A stretch of 64,000 bases of DNA from Zychaea mexicana. Lineage: Eukaryota > Mucoromycota > Mucoromycetes > Mucorales > Lichtheimiaceae. The position numbers and the translations under genes are program-made. How positions within the stretch are numbered: position 1 is the stretch's first letter; the number at the start of each line of letters is the position of its first letter. The DNA is taken from NCBI RefSeq assembly GCF_025766255.1, contig NW_026516711.1, positions 246,198 to 310,197 on the forward strand, read 5' to 3'. Shown piece by piece: positions 47,310-58,489 of this stretch. Below the pieces are notes generated by a model. That model had not been told where the DNA came from, did no database searches, and saw nothing but the letters and a program-made list of their open reading frames with translations.

Positions 47310-47494
47310 GACAGGAACAGCAGCGACGACAGGAACAGCAGCAGCACGATCAGTGGTGGCGCGGATTGTTCTCCACTACCAAGTCTGCCGATCAAACTCC
47401 TTGGTCATCCGCTTCTGCTGGCCCACGACGTATGCTTCGACGATTAGCATCTGTCTCTTCCATGCGACCTCCTTCGTTGCACCATTGGCGCTAG
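46157..47494 (+). CDS. RhoGAP-domain protein
   Basis: Exons 46157-46295, 46390-46503 and 46572-47494; 391 aa. The RhoGAP domain (about aa 46-240) shows FGLTLE, IPDPVARCFTEIIQR, the arginine-finger block GLNVEGLFRLSG with Arg at aa 93, VVKKYLRSLPDPVIP, and NMMNPEALAVVLAPV with the conserved Asn-Pro. RhoGAPs speed GTP hydrolysis by Rho/Cdc42/Rac, shaping actin and polarity at the cell cortex. The C-terminus is an acidic Ser/Asp run, a Gln/Arg repeat encoded by CAG/CGA, and a basic end. No lipid- or SH3-binding domain is seen. The short Asn run in exon 1 is encoded by AAC repeats. Partner GTPase unknown. Confidence 0.9.
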
Positions 47495-50081
47495 CTGACT
47501 CATCCTTCTCTCTGGCTTATCCAGTGTTTTCTTTTTGATCTTTCTCCTTTTTTGATATGCATGTCTTTTTACACTATGTCATCAACACCACCATTGCTCT
47601 CTCTCTCTCTCTCTGTACGTTTATATGCTCCCTTTCTTATTCTTCTTGTATGCCTTTTTAATACTGTTGCTTTTACATACACTACTACACTATACACATG
47701 TACGCTTTTGTAAGCCTTATACTATTATATATATTACTAGCACCAAATATACAGTATATCTTTTTTTTGTATATGTCAACTCTATGAATTTACATAAATA
47801 AGCTCTTGAATCATGTTACTTTTCTATATGCAACAACTTTTTGCATTAGCTTATTTCATTGATAACTTTATACTTTGGAAATACTTTTAAACTTTACTAT
47901 ACAATGATTCGTATAATATACACCCTTGTTGAATGCTATCATGAACAAAGGGATGAGCGATGACGATCTTGGATATGACGACATTACTATGCCAATGCTA
48001 TGCTGATAATAATGGCTTTGTCGACTGATAACAAAGATAGTATGATGCGGTGTGTCTCTATATTAGTATGCAAACAATAACAACAACGACAACAAGAAGA
48101 CAAAAAGATATGCGTGGTGGTGGCCAATGCGGCTGATGTACTACCATAGACCATTGCTAAATTTAGTATCCCTTACTGTTTTCATGTGGACAAGAAAGAA
48201 AGAAATACGCCATCAGCTCTTTATTATCATACGCTCGTTTTAGCTAATCATCGATACATATCAATGCTAATGTTATTATTATTGCTCTTTTCTTCTCTCT
48301 ACTCTGTTTTCCTAAGGCTTCATTCTTGGATTGTGCTGATCCCTTGTACAGAAAAAGTGTAATATTTACACAACTATACTACCTACTGCTGCTGCGACCG
48401 AGCCTTCTTTTCCTCGACATGTTTGTGGCTATATATCAAAAGGTGACCAAGAGTTTTGCTGTAGTTTGATGACTTTACTTGTGGTGATCGTAATGATGAG
48501 GCAGCAGAAAAGTGCCGCACGCTGGCCATACAGCAATAACTAGTATCTTTGGTAAATGCGGACTGAGGAGAGCAGGTGAAATCCCAAAAAATGGTACAAT
48601 AACTGATGAGTAGCATCATTAGCAGTTCTTGGATCGTTCTAAAAGAACAGGCTGCTGTCGATATTGATCATGCATCTGAAAAATATATAGGAGACATATC
48701 TTGGGTGTAATTATTAAGCTGCTATAGTCCCTTTCTCTTTGGGCTAGTTATATTACATCTGAGAAAAAGGTTGCAAAGGCAAAACGAACAGTGGTTAGCG
48801 TAGTGTGTTCTGTACTACATTTGACTTGATGCTCACGACAGATAAAGAGGGCGAAGCATCGAGCCAATCGTTACTTTACATCGTTAGGAGAAGCCTGTCA
48901 ACCTTTCACTACAATATAAGAAAAATATAAGTTAGAGTATATTACTCTATGTCACCCGTTGGATTTCATGTCTCTGTATAACCGAGTGAGTTTCTCCTCT
49001 TTTTCTACTAACACCTCAACTTAAAAAACGGCCCTGATATTGGGTACTTGGCTCTTCTCCTGCCATGTGCTGCTACTTTCTTTGGATGTCTACTTACCGT
49101 CTGAAATTCCAAAATTTTGCCACACTCAATATCACCGGCCATACATCGATCGATGGACTTGCGATCCATAAAAAAGAGATCTGTTAACCTTCTCTAAACA
49201 CTAAATAATCCCACAAGTAAAGCTTATGCCGAGCAAAGACAGAAGATTATATGGATCTTGTGCGATTAAACTAATCACTTACTGCTCTCTGCTACACATG
49301 TAAACTAGTGGATTAAACTTTCCGACTAGGGGGAAGGGCAGAACTGCAATCGCATATATACTGTTTCCATATAATAAATGCTCAGCATATTTTGTCGGTA
49401 ATTACAGCAGTTGAAAGAGATGAAGAGGAGGTGAGGAGGGCTCTTTCATCATTTCTCTTTAGATAAGATGTGAGCATGTTGTCCTATTGTGCAGAACCCA
49501 CTATAGTACATAGAACAGTAACTACAAAGGAACGCTCTTCCATTGAGACGACACTCGGATCGAATTAGCAATAGCAAAAGCTGTATGAAGGAAGAAACAA
49601 AAAGAAAAGAAACAGGAGATTAGCAGTTGCCATATTGGGTCGATCCATGCATTTGCACTACACACCCATATATTAGCATGTTCCTGCTAAAAAGTCACAT
49701 GTTCACATGCAAAGCTCTCTCGAAACCCTTATAAAGCCCGCACGCAACGGCATCCATCACGGAGAGGGGATCACGAGTTTCGATACGCACGCACGCACAC
49801 ACATTCACAGAGTGGGTAAAAAAACACAACACACATAAACCCCCTTCACTCCCTTCCCAGGGCCAATAGATGAAGTTAATGCTAAGCTAATGACAACGCA
49901 GTCTTTCATTTCCGTCTATTTTATTTCGCGAGCATACTCTCTTTAAACGACGACGTTCTCTTTTCTCTTTTAAAGTTCTTTATTTCGCCCTTTATAGTAT
50001 TAAAAAACCCCCAATATTACCACCCACACAACCTTTATTTTATCTCAATTCAAACACGACAAACAACCATAACTCGCATTG
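47495..50081. other. Gene-poor region upstream of the bHLH gene
   Basis: About 2.6 kb. The first 500 bases are a T-rich 3' region with a CT repeat (about 47597-47614). The only frame of note is 48383-48619 (minus, 78 codons), without recognisable features. TTATAAAG at 49728-49735 lies in a promoter-like setting about 350 bases before the bHLH start, suggesting a long 5' leader. CACATG elements occur at about 49697-49710. No tRNA or other RNA gene was recognised. Confidence 0.35.
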
Positions 50082-50125
50082 ATGGGCCAAGGCATGGTAA
50101 GAGAAAAAACAAGAGTACGTTTTTT

Positions 50126-50164
<39 letters not shown>

Positions 50165-51227
50165 CGTGTGTATGTGTAGGGATACGTTTTTCGCGTTTGT
50201 TTTAATCTTTTTCTTTTTTCAATTAGTCTCAATATACCACCACTGTTTCTGCAGAATCAGCAAAAAACGAAGCTCAAGAGCCAACCTCAGCACAACAGTC
50301 ACCGCAGCCAACCTGTTTGACAACGTCTTCTGCACCAACCACCCTTCCGCAGCCTCAAATATGGTAAGTTGGAAAGATTGGTGACATCATTGAATGGTGG
50401 GGGAAAAAAAGAAAGAATGAACAAGAAAGCTTCCATACTGACACTAGTGTTTCGAATTCAGGCATAAGACCTCATTAGCACAACAACCATCGCCCAATCC
50501 ATCACAGCACGTTGACCCGTCAAATCAAGACCCAGCCATGTCCGAAGAACAGAATCGTGTAGATACAACTGCAGCAGCAGCACTGTCAAAGCAACAGAAA
50601 CAGCAACCATCACCCTCGCAATTAGCTCCAGCACCCACAAAGGCGAAAGGACATAGCAACCGCAAGCAGCCGCAACAGCTACGACCGAACAGGGCTGCTA
50701 ACACACGAGACCAGGATAATACTACTAATAACAACAACAATAACAATGATGATGATAGCAGTGGAACGGGTACAGAAACGCCTGCACCAAGCTCGCCAAC
50801 ATCGATGGAAAAACCCTCGGTAGGGTCCGAAGAGTGGCATCGACTGCGCCGTGAGAACCATAAACAGGTGGAACGTCGACGTCGAGAAACGATCAATGAA
50901 GGAATCAATGAGATTGCAAAGATGATACCGGGTAACGAGAAGAACAAGGGGCAGATCTTGCATCGAGCTGCAGAGCATATCCAGACACTCAAAGATCAAC
51001 ACGCCGCGGCTCTTGAGAAATGGACTTTGGAGAAGCTGTTGACTGACCAAGCGATGGACGAAATGAGTCGACAAGTGGATGGATTGAACGCCGAGCTGGA
51101 TCAAACACGAAAAGAGAACGACGAGCTCAAGCGACGTCTGGGGATATATAATGATAGTGAAGATGCTAATGCGGATAGCAGGGCAGCTAAGCGAATGAAG
51201 GCTCAGGTTATCCCAAAGTCCAATTAA
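50082..51227 (+). CDS. CBF1: bHLH-zip transcription factor, CBF1-like
   Basis: Exons 50082-50096 (five codons), 50227-50363 and 50462-51227; 305 aa. Only the AG at 50226 keeps the second exon open and in phase. A long Gln/Asn/Ser/Pro-rich N-terminus precedes the bHLH domain (about aa 179-232: HKQVERRRRETINEGINEIA, GQILHRAAEHIQTLK). His184, Glu188 and Arg192 form the H-E-R triad of class B factors that read CACGTG. A leucine-zipper helix follows (about aa 240-275). In yeasts Cbf1 binds centromere element CDE I and promoters of sulfur, respiratory and lipid genes; the role here is inferred from the domain. Intron 1 carries a CT repeat (50132-50161). Confidence 0.85.
50132..50161. repeat. CT microsatellite in CBF1-like intron 1
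   Basis: A perfect CT run of about 30 bases lying between donor and acceptor of the first intron; it adds to the intron's pyrimidine content. Confidence 0.85.
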
Positions 51228-52816
51228 CCCTTTTTTTCCCGCTCTTCTTCTTGACACACTCTTGAATGTTTCTGTCTTGGTATAGTAGTATATGCATACC
51301 CAGCCATCCACCTGCTCTTCCTCTCACCCCCCCCCAAATACTCAACAAATTGAAAATATTCAGTTCATTCAGTTCTTTTCTATTTTTATTCCACACCCAC
51401 ACAAAGCAATAAGAGAAAAAATATGTATTTTATTGACAAACAAAGAATGGAAGTGGAAGGAACGGAAACATTTGCAAAAAGACGGTTTTTTATGTCCATC
51501 CACCTAGTGGGTTGACTTTTCGAGTTTGATGCCTTTGCTGGCCTTGCTTTTCGCTTGATTATTTCTGTTATTGTCAAACAGCAATGGTTTGCTGAAAAGC
51601 AAAGGAGATGACACTGAGCGCCGTGACGGTACTGCCATGCTCGACAAAAGTTTGAAATGGGATTGAGTGTGTCGTGGTAGGAAAGTAAGGCGATGTTGGT
51701 CTATGCGCACTGTAGTATACTGTAGTTGCTCGTAGACTTGGATGCTGCCGTTGCTGCTTTAACAATGATATCTGCGATTTTCTCTTCGCTGCTTGGAACG
51801 TTACTGCTGTTGTTCAGATGCTTGTTGATGTTTTTCGATAGGCTGACGTCGTTTTTAAAGCGTATCAAGGACAAGGAGGAGTTGGGTGAGCTAATGGGTA
51901 GAAAAGAAACCCGTTGCGGTAGCAAGTGCCTTTTGAAACCTTACAGAGTCTTGGAAGGTCGTTTTAGGTGTCCAAAGGCTACAAACGGCATCAAACGGCA
52001 ATTTGTATCTTTCGGATACACACACACACACACGCACAAACACGCTGTTGCTATAAAAGCGAAAATCACAACGTACACATCAGAGTAAGCAACTTGATAT
52101 GATATCAAGATACAGTACGTGTGCTTTATTATGGCTACATACCGACGAAAGAAGAGACGATGTCGGGTTGTATCTTGAACCATAAACAACTAACACCGCG
52201 CATGAAAATAATTAAAATTTAGCGCTGCATGAAGTTGGAAAGTGAGATTAGGAACCAGGAACATTTTTAAACCTGATCTCCACCATATGCATCGCTCAGG
52301 GTATGTACACGATTGACCATCAGATAACGACATTCACTTGGGCTGAACACAATGAATGCGGATGTCAAAACTTCCACCAAGTTTTTAAGGTCGCTCTTGT
52401 GCACTCTCTGACCGAGACAATTGTCATGAAACTTGTGACAAACGTTAGCCGTTGGAAAAAAAAAGAAAACGCGGTTAAGATACATGGCGCAATATTTGGC
52501 TTCTCATGAAAGCTTATCAAATTAGTAGACCACCCTTTAACATCTTGATAGAAAATCAGATGTATCGTGGCACTTATTCGTGTAAAACGAGCATAGACGC
52601 AATATCAATAAGACCACTCCCTGTAAGAGGTTGTCAGAAGTACGTGGCCAAACCTTTACGGAACGTTTACAGCTTGTCAAAACAACGATGAGTAGGGTAC
52701 ATATATGATAATGACTCTTTTGGATAGCACGCGATAGCTTAAGATATTCATTGAAGAGCTGTCGATAACAGATAAGGACCTTATATTGCCCTTGAAGTGG
52801 TCTCTCGCTGCGTAGC
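51228..52816. other. Unresolved region, possible minus-strand coding pieces
   Basis: Minus-strand frames at 51701-51925 (with KIADIIVKAATAASKSTSN), 51504-51710 and 52267-52485 (with SDLKNLVEVLTSAFIVFSPS) look more protein-like than their surroundings, but I could not join them by splice sites or identify a family. A CA repeat lies at about 52019-52034. Confidence 0.3.
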
Positions 52817-53034
52817 TTACCCGACCAACATCGGCGTCAACATAACTGTGGCACCGTGTAGTTGATAAATCAAAGCTGTTAAATATTTATCATCGCCAGC
52901 GATGTACCACTGCATCAACCCGTAGTTGACCAGCATATTTACAATGATGAGAATAGCAAGCTTGTAGCTCGTTGTCAACAACACGGATGTTCGCCAGGAC
53001 TTCCGAATGATTTGAGGTAACTGGTTCCAGAATG
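52817..53034 (-). CDS. 3' exon of an unidentified membrane protein (incomplete)
   Basis: A minus-strand exon after a TACAAG acceptor at 53035, in the frame that needs one base from the preceding exon. It encodes WNQLPQIIRKSWRTSVLLTT, then YKLAILIIVNMLVNYGLMQW and LTALIYQLHGATVMLTPMLV, apparently two membrane segments around a short loop, and stops at 52817. Upstream exons should lie at about 53050-53260 but could not be fixed. The family is not recognised. Confidence 0.35.
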
Positions 53035-53345
53035 CTTGTATACAGACATCTTAGTAAGTATGAAATTAATTAAAGACAAAGTGGGTGTATGGAAAAATAG
53101 TCTGCGGGCATGTTGGTAGCAAGTGGAGGTGTCCAAAGCTGCCAGCAGAGAGATCAAGACGGAATGTTTAATACGCTCTGTTAAAGTAGAAAACAAGAAG
53201 GCCTGACCGGGCTAAGGTTGTCACGACCGATTTGAGCAGTAGGCATACGATGGGATCGATTTATTATTTTTAGCTTTATACATTGAGTTGATAACTCTTT
53301 CTCTCTCCTTGCTTTCCATTTGCGAACGACATGTTCATCATTTCA

Positions 53346-54361
53346 TTATACTTCAACTTTCTTTTCAGGCAAAATAAAGTCGCGAGCAATTCCCACAGTC
53401 TGCTTTACCACTTGTCGACATGCCGAAACCCAGATAGCTATGCTCACCGCACCTGATATATAACGCATTAGTAAACCGATACACCTAATTTTTATCTTAA
53501 AAATATAAAAGCCTATTAGATTTTCACCTTTTGGCGCAAGCGGCATCCAAAGGAACCATTCTGCAGGTCCAAACCAGCCTTTTGGCAGATAAAACGCTGC
53601 TCTCCGTGTATACCAAAATGCAATTATCGTACGCGTTCCGTGAACGAAAAACCACAGCACAGACTTGGCACGAAGTTCAAACGCGGCTTTAGCAAACGCA
53701 ATATCCGAGTCTAAATATTCCAACCCTATGAGAACAAACTTTTTCTCTACTCCTGCTCTTCTTCCTTTCTGTCATTTCCACGCGAATCCACTAATAACGC
53801 GCTTGGCATGCTTGACAATGTATAAAAGCTTACTCAATTTTTCCAAGTCGGCCATGCCCTTATCTAGTTTCCGTCGCATTTTGGCCCATTTTGCAAATTC
53901 ATCCTAGAATATACCAACCAGCCCAGATTAAACAGCAACTTGAGTTTAATACGGTTGTTCTCATTTCTCAATTTGTCTAGATTATGTACATGACGCTTTA
54001 CCTGTGAGCTCGTTTGAGATAAATCGCTTTTTAGCTTTAATAGATCGCGCTTCAGCTTTTGTTGTTTGGCGACTCGTTTGTCATTACTTGCTTTAATGTA
54101 CCATTGGTAAGCCTACAAGTTCGACGTACGAGTGTTTTCGGTTGAGGGAGGTGAACGAGATTTGTGATATGCATTCGTTGTTGAACGAGTTGATGTGTTG
54201 AATTGTCGTCATTAGTACACTGTGGTAAGCAAATAATCGTTTCGTATATTATTTCTTTTTACAAGAAAGCGCCCAACCTTTTGCGTGACATAAGAGTATC
54301 CGAGGATAAGAATGGTTTCGGTTATTATGACAATAAGTAAGATGGTGGTAGCTAAGTACAT
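53346..54361 (-). CDS. GET1: GET complex subunit GET1 (WRB/CHD5 family)
   Basis: Minus-strand exons: 54278-54361, 54002-54112, 53834-53903, 53528-53725, 53346-53452; 189 aa. GET1 with GET2 forms the ER receptor that takes tail-anchored proteins from the ATPase GET3. Visible: an N-terminal membrane segment (TILLIVIITETILILGYSYV), a charged coiled coil (about aa 30-90) containing SSQDEFAKWAKMRRKLDK, the GET3-binding signature of the family, and two C-terminal membrane segments (about SVLWFFVHGTRTIIAFWY and AVSIAIWVSACRQVV), with PEWF-type PAEWFLWMPLAPKG between them. The length is normal for fungi. The first intron starts with GTTGGG, a weak donor; the other sites are standard. A gene-like exon of another membrane protein lies downstream on the same strand. 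Confidence 0.92.
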
Positions 54362-54580
54362 TAGGGTAGTTTAAGGTTAATATTGTGGTTGGCAGAAGCG
54401 CAGAGAAGAAAAGCGTGATTTTGTAAAGCTGACCACCGTATTTGGCGAATCTGCATAGTCACTGTCACAACAGTGCGTGTTTAAAAGGGGATCACTCTTG
54501 TGTTACAACGTATAATATTCACAAAAGCCAACCCCACTCAATTAACAGCAGCATTTAAAACGCAAGGGTGCCGATACTTT

Positions 54581-55558
54581 TTATTCACATTCTTTCAGAA
54601 TACATGCAGCATAATTGATACGGCTTGCTTGGGGGTGGAGGTATTGTTTTGAAGGGATAGCATTTCGAATAAGCCAAAGTCGTTGTTTCCGAGTCTTGTT
54701 TCGATGGAGGTCCAGTTGTTGAATGTAATTTTCTAAATCTGATATCAGCGTATACTTGAGCAGCTGATGCATATCATGATGATATGCGTTCCAAGTGTAC
54801 TTGTGGATTTGTGTCCTTTCATGAGCACGTCGAGGCATCACGAACCATTGCTCCATTTCTTTCCAAGCACGCTCGACACCGACATCCTTTGGGTATGCTT
54901 GTAACACACGCCGGCGCATTTCGGCGTGACAATCGTCCACTGTGCCATCAAAGTACCAGTCAGGGCGCGAACGAGGGTTGAAATGTGGCGGTGAAACGTA
55001 AACGAGTATCTTGCGGAAGCCTTCCAAAAGCTCCTCTGCGTCTCGAATAGGTTCCATATAGTCTTGAGCTGTATCGGCTGCATAATCCGGAAGTTTTTCA
55101 AGAATTTTTCGTAGATCACGATGGTACGTGAGTTCTGCAGTCTTGAGTTGGCGTGCGTATGCTACTTGGTCAGCGTGGGCCTTGCGATACGAAAGCGATT
55201 TCTGCTGGTAGTAGAGGTCATCAATATCTTCTTCACCACAGTCGTAATTTAATTCTGAGGCTGGCCGTGGCCGAACAGGTGCTGTTGTGACGGGAACTGC
55301 GGCTTCAAAGACTTCGATTGGTTCGTGTACAACGCCTCCTGATTCTGCAACTTGAGCATAAGACTTCAAGTTGACCCAAACTGTCGATCCTTCTGAGAAG
55401 ACCACGTCATCCTTGACCATCTCATAGGCATCCTTCGCTGTCGTTGCGCTCAAAGGGGGGAATGATTCGTCATCTTCCAGGTAGTAGTTGGTGTGACAAC
55501 TGTTGTTATCGCTGGGGCTGTGTAGATTTTCAGCAAAAGCGAGTATACGGGTTGGCAT
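54581..55558 (-). CDS. Unidentified 325-aa protein
   Basis: An uninterrupted minus-strand frame from the ATG at 55558 to 54581, unusual here because most genes have introns. The N-terminal 100 residues look disordered and contain SYAQVAES; an acidic DCGEEDIDDLYYQQ is followed by a helical, Arg/Lys/Glu-rich region (about aa 120-170), PHFNPRSRPDWYFDGTVDD, and a Trp/Tyr/His-rich C-terminal part. I recognise no family. Lack of introns and a SYAxxA motif similar to the LINE ORF1 fragment at 26 kb leave open an origin from a retroelement, but the frame is intact. Coding potential is good by length and composition. Confidence 0.6.
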   Translation of the reverse strand: MPTRILAFAENLHSPSDNNSCHTNYYLEDDESFPPLSATTAKDAYEMVKDDVVFSEGSTVWVNLKSYAQVAESGGVVHEPIEVFEAAVPVTTAPVRPRPASELNYDCGEEDIDDLYYQQKSLSYRKAHADQVAYARQLKTAELTYHRDLRKILEKLPDYAADTAQDYMEPIRDAEELLEGFRKILVYVSPPHFNPRSRPDWYFDGTVDDCHAEMRRRVLQAYPKDVGVERAWKEMEQWFVMPRRAHERTQIHKYTWNAYHHDMHQLLKYTLISDLENYIQQLDLHRNKTRKQRLWLIRNAIPSKQYLHPQASRINYAACILKECE

Positions 55559-56177
55559 AACGATGATTGTTTGAACAAAGAAAGTACAAAAGAAAAGGAC
55601 AGGGAGAAAATTACAGAATAGTGATTTAAAGGAGAATCTGGAGTGTGTGTATACGGGGCTATTGCTGTCATCAATCCAGGGGTTATAAATACGATTTCGC
55701 TAGGTATACATATCGGCTGCGACCAACAACCAATGGCGTGGAGGCGCAGCATTTAAGCGGTCGTACATGTCTACATGGTTGCTGCGAAATCGGCTTGAGC
55801 ACAAATAAATGTGTGAATGATAGGGGCCTGGAGCTGCCATGTGGTCAAGTGATGTCACGTAATTTGCTCTTCATTGGGTTGCTTGGCACTTGGTCATGCA
55901 TTACCAACGAAAACCTATTCACAGTTCCCATTTCAATGACTCTATGACCGTTGGCTTGTAACGTTAAATCATATGAGCATATGATACACATATTTCTTGC
56001 TATCGCCACACAACAATATGCTGAATTATATAAAAAATTCATGTGTACTCATACCTTTGTATGAGTACACTTTTCTATCAACATATGATTTAACTTTTTT
56101 TTGTATGTGGCCACCACAGCTCTATCAACAACTGGATTAAAGCAAGCAAAAAAATCTATTAGACATATGCTTTTTTA
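55559..56177. other. Intergenic
   Basis: Upstream of the 325-aa gene and downstream of the F-box/LRR gene, both on the minus strand. AT-rich near 56030-56170, with an inverted pair ATGAGTACAC / GTGTACTCAT (56041-56075) that could form a hairpin. No gene seen. Confidence 0.35.
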
Positions 56178-58108
56178 TTAAAGAGGAACGGGTAAATATT
56201 GTGCGCCGATATACATCACTGGATAATTATCATTCTGGTAACCAGAGCCTAACTTTTCCTTTGCATATGCTTCTGCCTCGGCACGACGAGGGCCAATAAG
56301 CTCCGTTCCTTTCAGAATCAGCTTTTGTAAACTGTTTGTGCTGTTTAGGAGCTGGCACAGACCTTCACTATCCACTCTGCGAGTGTGTTCTATAGTAAGA
56401 CTTTTCAATGTCTGAAGCTCTCGAAAAGCACATAATGCTCTGCAAGGAATACATCGCAGGGACGATAGCAGGATATTTTCGATAGTACTGCTAGTACGGA
56501 ACCCGCCTTTTTGAAGCAGCAACTCTGCAAAATCAGACAAACCGTCATCTGTGATGAACCGCCCACTGCAAATGATATTGAGTGTTTTTATCGTCTTGAT
56601 GCTGGGTACCGCAAGTAGCATTTGATCATTCATATCGTGTACTTTAAGAAGATGAAGGGTTTCTAGTGTGCAATCTGGTCTTGAACCAAGAACAGTCATA
56701 GCCCTTGCAAATGCACTGCCGATCACTGCATCATGTGTCATTGTGATATGCTGTAGTTCTAGAAATTTAAGTCGTTCCAATGTTTCAAGCCCGGTAAACG
56801 TATCCGTCGTCATATATGCACTTCGTAATACTAGGACTTCCACAGCAGGACATTGTTGAAGCATCGATCCATAGGCAGCTCCATCGCAGTTGAGTCGGTC
56901 GCAAAACAGAATACGTAGTTGCTCAGCGTGGATGGATTGTATCAAATGTGACCAGTTGGCAGGCGGCAAATCTCTGTGCTCGTAATCGATGTTCTCCCCA
57001 AGCCATAAGAGTTCCAGGTTGTTTGCATTTTTTTGCATAAGCGGCATGATTTGATCTGGTTTATATCCGTTGCCTTCTCGAGTGATAAATGCGCGCAGCC
57101 CAGTTCCAGAACTAGTTGTAATAGCAGCAGCAGCAGCATCTCCTCTTTCGTTCCAGAACGGATAATTGTCACGATACCCGATATCCATTGGGTCGAGTAA
57201 GACGGAATTGACTTCGAGGTGGGAGATTAAAGGGCATAAAGTGAAAAGCGTGTCGAAATCAACGATAGCGTCGCGAGCATCGGGTGGTGAGTGCAAATAC
57301 AAGTCTATAATATTGTTGGAGCTGATTAGACAGCGTAGGTTCGGGCATCTCTGTAAAATCCGTTTCAAGCGAAGCTTGCTTATCACGGTGTCCAGGCACA
57401 CGTGAGTAAGACTTTCGAACACCAAATTCGACGGCAAGCCAGCTGCCACAGTCGGCTCTTGGTCATAGATTCCAGAGCGCCAACCATCACTACTTGGTTT
57501 GAACGTGAAATTCTTTAGGCGTGGACAGGCTCCAAGAACATGCAAAAAGGAGAGATTCCATTGGTGGTCGATGAACTTCAGTTCGGTCATGTTCTGTGCT
57601 AACTGGCGTAGTAGGCGTAAGAAAGCTCCCTGATACACTATCTTGCAGAGCATAAACTCTTTTCAGTGGTGACATACAATTTAAATATCGCGTTAATCAC
57701 TTTATATATCCCTCGATGTTCCATTTAAACATTGTAGTTTTGTAGCTTACCAAGAGAATCCACTTCAAAACATCCAAAACTAATCAACTTTTGCAGTACT
57801 GTAAAAAGCTCTTCGTCTTTATCATACCCGGATAGCGTAACTTGCTTAAGATGATTTCCAATACACTGGGCGACGCGGTGGTTCTCCAAGTACTGCTTAT
57901 GCTGTTCGAGGTGCAATGTCGTCCAGACACCCTTTGTGTATTGTGGGACCCGGTCTCGCCACGCGTGACAGACCGCCATGCAAGTAAGACAATCACGTTG
58001 TTCAAGTCGCAAGAAAATGTCGCAAATAATGTCGAATGGCAAAGCATCCAAAAAACCCAACGACTGGTCCAGTCCAGGGGTAACTGTAACGTCATTCTCG
58101 CCAATCAT
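56178..58108 (-). CDS. F-box/leucine-rich-repeat protein, 612 aa
   Basis: Two minus-strand exons: 57751-58108 and 56178-57658. The F-box is at about aa 20-62 (LDALPFDIICDIFLRLEQRD, CLTCMAVCHAWRDRVPQYTK). The rest is a series of leucine-rich repeats (MTELKFIDHQWNLSFLHVL, RILQRCPNLRCLIS, LERLKFLELQHITMTHD, LQTLKSLTIEHTRRVDSEGL), the architecture of SCF substrate receptors. The junction phase gives D-S-L-E-F-M across the intron. Substrate unknown. A 1-kb repeat that recurs upstream of another F-box frame begins about 380 bases upstream of this start codon, so it could contribute promoter sequence. Confidence 0.88.
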
Positions 58109-58489
58109 CGTAGTAAGGTAATGTTGTTATGTAGAAGCATTTGCTGCGTTGTTATACGAAAAACGCAACGTTCATATATTCACGTTCTCTCCGAAGGATA
58201 AGAGTCGCAGCCACATGATGCTATCAAGCGGGGCAAGTATTTTTCAACACGAACGACCGATGCGACTCGACTGAGAGAGGGCGCGGATTCGGAGATGAAG
58301 CCTTGGATTACTAGCTCAGTTGTTCGTCAGCTTGATGTTGCCGGTGAAGCTCGCGAAGAAACATGATCTTTCATGGCTGATACATTCGAGTGGTGAGCGT
58401 GTTGACAGTACACAGGGAAGTTTCCAATCGCTCAGCCGATGTGTTCGATTGACGTTTGACACCCAACAAGGCGCGCCCGTCAATTTAGC
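58109..58489. other. Upstream region of the F-box/LRR gene
   Basis: 381 bases between the F-box/LRR start codon and the left border of the repeat. No coding feature is seen. Confidence 0.35.
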
